NCBI GenBank assembly: GCA_029975295.1
Contig: JARKPK010000023.1
Location: 1-64,000, forward strand
Reading direction: 5' to 3'
Origin: Thermoguttaceae bacterium
GTDB lineage: Bacteria; Planctomycetota; Planctomycetia; Pirellulales; Thermoguttaceae
Length of the DNA: 64,000 nt
This document shows positions 60,682 through 64,000 of this stretch, one piece after another. The notes beneath the pieces were generated by a model. It saw only the letters and a program-made list of their open reading frames with translations. It did not search any database and was not told the origin of the DNA. Position numbers and translations under genes: made by a program. The stretch's first letter is position 1, and the number at the start of each line of letters is the position of its first letter.

Positions 60682-61926
60682 TCACTGCGAGCCTTTGAGC
60701 AACTCGTCGAGAAGCGGGTCCATGGCGTTCGCCCAAAGCGCGTAGCCTTGGGCGCTCAGGTGCAGTTTGTCGCCGACGTACATCTCGAGTTTCAGCTCGT
60801 CGTCGTTCGTCAGCATGTGTTCGCTGAAATCGAGGAAACGCACCCGTCGTCCGTCGGCCAGCTTGGCCAGCGCGGCATTGATGTGGCGCACCCGTTCCCG
60901 GCCTTTGCCGTCGCCCTTGTCGAAAAAGTGCGTGTTGCCCAACAGCAGCACCTTCGCGTTGGGGCATTTCTCCTTCAGCCTTCCCAGCACGGCATCGACG
61001 CCCTGAACCGTGTCGGCCGCATCGAAGCCCGGCCAAAGATTATTGATTCCTATGCACAGAACAACCACGCGCGGGTCGAGCCCGTCGAGGATGCCGTGAT
61101 CGATCCGCCAAAGAACCTGCGGCGTGCCGTCGCCGCCCACGCCGAAATTGACCGCCCCCAGTTTCGCGTAGCGATCCTTCCATTGGGGCTGCTCGTGCCA
61201 ACCCAAGGTGAGCGAATCGCCGAGGAAGACCACTGCCGCCGGGCCTTCTTTCGCCCGCTTCTGTTGCCCCTCGACGATCTGCCGCCACGCGTGCGGATAG
61301 TCGGGATAGAAGCCTTCGGCCGGATCGCACGAGTTCTTCGGCTTCGGCGGACCGGCGGGCTTGGGCCGGGCCGCGGACTGCGGCTGCGCGCCCGCGCCGG
61401 GGTCGCTGCCGTCGAGGCTCACGTCATCGAGCCAGGCCGCTCCCGGGCCTTGCAGCACCAACACCACCGCCGCCCGAGCCGCGCCGGCGGGAATGACGAC
61501 TTCACCCTCGGCCTTGCGCCAGTCGAACCCGGTCAGGGCGTTGCCCACCACTTTCAGGTCGATCCCCTTCCAGTCGGCCGAAAAGCTTTGTAGGGCCAGC
61601 ATGGCGTTGCCGCCGCCGTCGGCGCGAACCCAGCCGCATAGTTTCACCCGCTCGCCGCCTTTGACCTCGAAGAACTGCGAAACCTGCGCGTGGGCCGGGC
61701 CATCTACCGCTTCGATCGCCAACGAGGCCGGGGCCGAACGATAGGTGGCCGTGTCGCGCATCACCTTAATCTTGCCGCGGCCGACCCATTGGTTCGTCCA
61801 ATGCTCCGGCACGTCTCTGCCGTCGGTCATCGACGGGTTCTTCACGGCGAGCTTCACCGGGGCCGACGAGTCGGCCCCGGCAACACCCAGCAACAACAGA
61901 AAACACGGGACGAGGGTGATTCTCAT
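60682..61926 (-). CDS. Exported SGNH/GDSL hydrolase with N-terminal carbohydrate-binding-like domain
   Basis: 414 residues. A signal peptide (about 19 residues, F-L-L-L-L-G-V-A-G-A) precedes a beta-sandwich of roughly 150 residues (F-F-E-V-K-G-G-E-R-V-K-L-C-G-W-V-R and A-W-L-D-D-V-S-L fit a CBM-like jelly roll). A Pro/Lys linker leads to a GDSL domain. SGNH blocks: F-L-G-D-S-L-T-L-G (nucleophile Ser near 237), G-V-G-G-D, G-I-N-N-L and the catalytic D-K-L-H near 392. It probably removes acyl esters from polysaccharides. The substrate is inferred only by family. Confidence 0.9.
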   Translation of the reverse strand: MRITLVPCFLLLLGVAGADSSAPVKLAVKNPSMTDGRDVPEHWTNQWVGRGKIKVMRDTATYRSAPASLAIEAVDGPAHAQVSQFFEVKGGERVKLCGWVRADGGGNAMLALQSFSADWKGIDLKVVGNALTGFDWRKAEGEVVIPAGAARAAVVLVLQGPGAAWLDDVSLDGSDPGAGAQPQSAARPKPAGPPKPKNSCDPAEGFYPDYPHAWRQIVEGQQKRAKEGPAAVVFLGDSLTLGWHEQPQWKDRYAKLGAVNFGVGGDGTPQVLWRIDHGILDGLDPRVVVLCIGINNLWPGFDAADTVQGVDAVLGRLKEKCPNAKVLLLGNTHFFDKGDGKGRERVRHINAALAKLADGRRVRFLDFSEHMLTNDDELKLEMYVGDKLHLSAQGYALWANAMDPLLDELLKGSQ

Positions 61927-62267
61927 AAAGAGGGTTCAAGCAACATAAGGGAAGTTGGGGGTCATTCAGCCCGCGCCGCCGCGTCGACCGCTCGGTCGGC
62001 CAGCGGGCCGAGCAGCCGAGCTTTCGCAACCGGTTTGATTTGCCGGGCCTGCCACACATCGGCGCCCTCATCGGGCGACACAGTGCGGAGCTTCGCGCGG
62101 CGGTGGAACAATCGGCCTTCGCGCCGGCGCACAACAAACGTTGAATGGTTGAATTCACAAGCGCCGGCGCGGAACAGGCCGTCCGTTGTGCGAAGCCGGG
62201 CGGGTTCCCGCACAAGGACGCAGTATCAAGGGCGACGCCCAACTCGCCCGCCGCGTCTGGCGGGCGG
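61927..62267. other. Intergenic between SGNH and ACT-domain genes, with paired palindromes
   Basis: 341 bases between two minus-strand genes. Two GCGCCGGCGC palindromes and a 7-bp inverted repeat are listed separately. No frame resembles a protein. Confidence 0.5.
62121..62170. repeat. Two identical GCGCCGGCGC palindromes 40 bp apart
   Basis: Copies at 62121-62130 and 62161-62170 enclose a 30-nt AT-rich loop containing AACGTT. Together they could form a 10-bp hairpin stem on either strand. Since each is itself palindromic, each could also bind a protein dimer. A second inverted repeat (TTGTGCG 62186-62192, CGCACAA 62209-62215) lies 15 bp further. These might terminate the ACT-domain gene or regulate the SGNH gene. 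Confidence 0.4.
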
Positions 62268-62738
62268 TCACTTGCTTTTGGGCGACCGGGCGGCCACCGA
62301 GCGTCGGACCAGCGTGCGCCGTTTGCTGGGCAGTCCGTTTTGCCCCAGCACGCGCTGGGCTTTGGCCAAGTCGTTCACCTTAATCACGGCCACAACGCCG
62401 GCCTTGCCTTTTCCGCCCGGGCCGAACGAGCAGTAGGCATAGTCGATGTTCAGATGTTCGGCGGCCAGCTTTTCGCAGATCTTTCGGAACGCACCCGGTT
62501 GACTGGGAACGTCGGCCAGCAGCACCTCCGTGGCCTCGTAGCGGATGTTGAAATCGTCGAGCACCTTGGCTGCCGTTTGATGATCGTTGGGTACGAAGCG
62601 CACCGTGCCGCGATCTCCCGAATCCATTACTGTCAACGCCCGAAACGAAACCTTGCCCTTCGCCAATGCGGCCAGCATGTCGGCGAGCCGCCCGGGCTTA
62701 TTGACCAGTTTGACCGAAAGCTGCTTTGCCGTTTGCAT
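62268..62738 (-). CDS. Two-ACT-domain protein
   Basis: 156 residues. The first ACT domain (about 4-68) starts Q-L-S-V-K-L-V-N-K-P-G-R-L-A-D-M-L, and the second (about 70-138) has L-L-A-D-V-P-S-Q-P-G-A-F-R-K-I-C-E-K-L-A, the characteristic P-G-x-L/F turns. A basic tail (R-R-T-L-V-R-R-S-V-A-A-R-S-P-K) follows. ACT domains bind amino acids or other small ligands and normally regulate an enzyme; here they stand alone. ATG 62738 is chosen over an in-frame TTG because it follows AAAGGA by 7 bp. It may act as a free-standing regulator of amino-acid metabolism. Confidence 0.88.
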   Translation of the reverse strand: MQTAKQLSVKLVNKPGRLADMLAALAKGKVSFRALTVMDSGDRGTVRFVPNDHQTAAKVLDDFNIRYEATEVLLADVPSQPGAFRKICEKLAAEHLNIDYAYCSFGPGGKGKAGVVAVIKVNDLAKAQRVLGQNGLPSKRRTLVRRSVAARSPKSK

Positions 62739-63252
62739 GAGTCGTCCTTTCACGAACAAGACCTGACGGCATCAGAAACAACACACGCGCCCAGCCGGCC
62801 GGAGCAAGCAGGCCGACCATCTCTCTGGTTGCTCCCGACGGGTTGTTCGGCGGCCTGCGGCGGCATGGTCCGTTTGCACGAACAGAATGCCGGACGCCGC
62901 CTGCCGACCGAGGCATTAAGAAGTCTATACCGGTGGGAAGAAAAGACCAATGCCCCACCACCCCGCCGGCGCGTCGGCCCGACCGTGAGCCGGTGGTGGG
63001 GCATCCGCGGCCTGCCGGCTCGGGACTGCGCCGCCGATTGTCGCCGCCGAGAAAATCGGTGAATGCGGCTCTTGCCCACCCGATCGGCAGGTCGATTTCG
63101 CGATCGATCCATTCCATGGATCAGGGCTTTCGATCAGTGCGCACGAATTGAAGCCGGCTCAACGCGGAAAAGGCGATCGGCCGCCAATTCGCCGCCGTCG
63201 CACAATAGGCCGGCTTTCTCCAACAAGCTCGCTGTATCAGACGCAAACCGCT
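62739..63252. other. Intergenic between ACT-domain gene and sulfatase, with terminator
   Basis: 514 bases, minus-strand genes on both sides. It contains the strong hairpin listed separately. No plausible gene is seen. Confidence 0.5.
62950..63004 (-). terminator. Strong hairpin, putative terminator of the sulfatase gene
   Basis: ATGCCCCACCACC (62950-62962) and GGTGGTGGGGCAT (62992-63004) form a perfect 13-bp stem with a 29-nt loop that has its own small inverted repeat. On the minus strand TGGTCTTTTCTTCCC follows. It lies about 250 nt after the sulfatase stop, so the transcript has a long 3' end. Confidence 0.55.
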
Positions 63253-64000
63253 TTACTGGGGTTTTCGGCCCTGCACTTTTTGCCAGTCTTCGACCAGGGC
63301 GCGCCGCGCATAGGCTTCGTACAGGGCGGCCATTTGCGCGGCGCGATCGGGGAACTTCGCCACAAGGTTGTTGCTTTCGGTGCGATCGCGGCTCAGGTCG
63401 TACAGCTCCCACGGCTTGCCGTGCTTGGCGACAAGCTTCCAATCGCCCACGCGCACCGCGCGGTTGCCTTCGTGTTCCCAGTACAGGGCCTCGCGTTCGA
63501 TTGGTTTGTTCTCGAAGGCGGGCAAAAGGCTGCGGCCTTCCAGCGGCGTGGCGTCGGCCGGATAGGCTGCGCCGGCCAACTCGCGGCACGTGGCCGCCAG
63601 GTCGATCACATGGCCCGGCTGCGCCCGCAGTTCGCCGCGGGCGGCAATGCCGCGGGGCCAATGCGCGATAAGCGGGGTGGCGATGCCGCCCTCGTGAACC
63701 CAATGCTTGTACTCGCGGAACGGGGTGTTCGACACGTTCGCCCAGCCGCGCCCATAGGCGACATACGTGTCGGCCGGGCCGGGCATGACCTTCGATCCCA
63801 TGCGCACCGGAAAACCGTCGCGGGTTTGCCTCGGAACGCTGCCCGCGGCGGCGAATTCCTCGGGCTTCATCGGGGGCAAGGTCGGCTGGGCGGGCCGCTC
63901 GATGTTCGGATGTTCTTTTTTGCCGCTGCGGCCCATCGGCTCGGCGCACGCTCCGTTGTCTTGCAGGTAAAAGATCAACGTGTCGTCGAATCGGCCGGTT
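63253..64000 (-). CDS. Sulfatase (arylsulfatase A family), C-terminal part only
   Basis: Partial gene; its 5' end lies past position 64000, and the visible part covers about 248 residues. It begins inside the conserved block D-D-T-L-I-F-Y-L-Q-D-N-G, whose Asp and Asn are metal ligands in sulfatases. It continues with a family-typical region P-F-R-E-Y-K-H-W-V-H-E-G-G-I-A-T-P-L-I-A-H-W-P, then G-H-V-I-D-L-A-A-T and the C-terminal R-V-G-D-W-K-L-V-A and Y-D-L-S-R-D-R-T-E-S-N-N-L. The catalytic formylglycine site is outside the window and unverified. Planctomycetes often have dozens of such enzymes for sulfated polysaccharides. Confidence 0.92.
   Translation of the reverse strand, partial: TGRFDDTLIFYLQDNGACAEPMGRSGKKEHPNIERPAQPTLPPMKPEEFAAAGSVPRQTRDGFPVRMGSKVMPGPADTYVAYGRGWANVSNTPFREYKHWVHEGGIATPLIAHWPRGIAARGELRAQPGHVIDLAATCRELAGAAYPADATPLEGRSLLPAFENKPIEREALYWEHEGNRAVRVGDWKLVAKHGKPWELYDLSRDRTESNNLVAKFPDRAAQMAALYEAYARRALVEDWQKVQGRKPQ

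Noticed and set aside
1-64000. tRNA, rRNA, tmRNA, RNase P RNA and SRP RNA genes
   Set aside because: Conserved core words were looked for by eye in the intergenic stretches and not found; a covariance-model search would be decisive.
1-64000. CRISPR array, insertion sequence, integrase or phage genes
   Set aside because: No regular repeat-spacer series, terminal inverted repeats with a transposase, or phage-like genes are visible.

Overview
The window reads as a chromosomal segment of a planctomycete, probably close to Pirellulales. It is GC-rich and gene-dense with both strands used about equally. The lineage call rests on gene content, not on a marker gene: a Tat-exported Gfo/Idh/MocA oxidoreductase, a sulfatase, an exported discoidin-domain protein, an exported SGNH hydrolase, very long uncharacterised proteins of 1322, 1672 and 1952 residues, and a prepilin cassette that includes a giant protein. 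I found no rRNA, tRNA, CRISPR array, transposase, integrase or phage gene. Very long open frames on the strand opposite real genes are a by-product of the GC content and are left out.

Layout. 1-2.8 kb: a cut thioesterase and a polyprenol-type glycosyltransferase (minus), divergent from an MFS transporter. 3.1-12.8 kb: a plus-strand DNA and RNA maintenance group with an AddB-like nuclease/helicase, AddA, a CCA-adding enzyme and a 56-residue coiled-coil protein that overlaps it. 12.8-15.8 kb: a 0.9 kb non-coding stretch with a promoter and a structured leader, then a TIM-barrel sugar isomerase/epimerase and a Gfo/Idh/MocA oxidoreductase. 15.9-27.9 kb (minus): a REC-GGDEF-CBS-CBS regulator, a 1322-residue protein of unknown function ending at a textbook terminator, and a 1952-residue membrane protein with a zinc ribbon. 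28-32.5 kb: two divergent phosphohexomutases and a methyltransferase. 32.6-36.3 kb: a sulfur-assimilation group with a CobA-HemD fusion, an unknown 158-residue protein and CysH, the last two divergent around a promoter and a palindrome. 36.5-41.8 kb: a Tat oxidoreductase, a discoidin protein, a family 2 glycosyltransferase and a TIGR03663-like membrane glycosyltransferase.

41.9-57.8 kb is the most striking part: a minus-strand type IV pilus/type II secretion-like cluster. In transcription order it holds a possible small membrane ORF, a PilB-like ATPase, PilT, a second PilB/GspE ATPase, a PilC/GspF platform protein, four prepilin-type proteins and a 1672-residue protein with a pilin-like N-terminus and calcium-loop-like motifs. 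No secretin and no PilMNO/GspLM assembly genes are present in the window. 58-64 kb: an outer-membrane-type barrel protein and a metallophosphoesterase (plus), an SGNH hydrolase, a two-ACT-domain protein and the C-terminal part of a sulfatase (minus).

How the genes work together. AddAB repairs double-strand breaks. CobA-HemD makes sirohaem precursors, and CysH supplies sulfite to a sirohaem enzyme. The two hexomutases, the two polyprenol-phosphate-type glycosyltransferases and the TIGR03663 protein point to nucleotide-sugar supply and lipid-linked glycosylation. The large minus cluster would build and retract a pilus or pseudopilus. All functions are read from motifs by eye; no database search was run.
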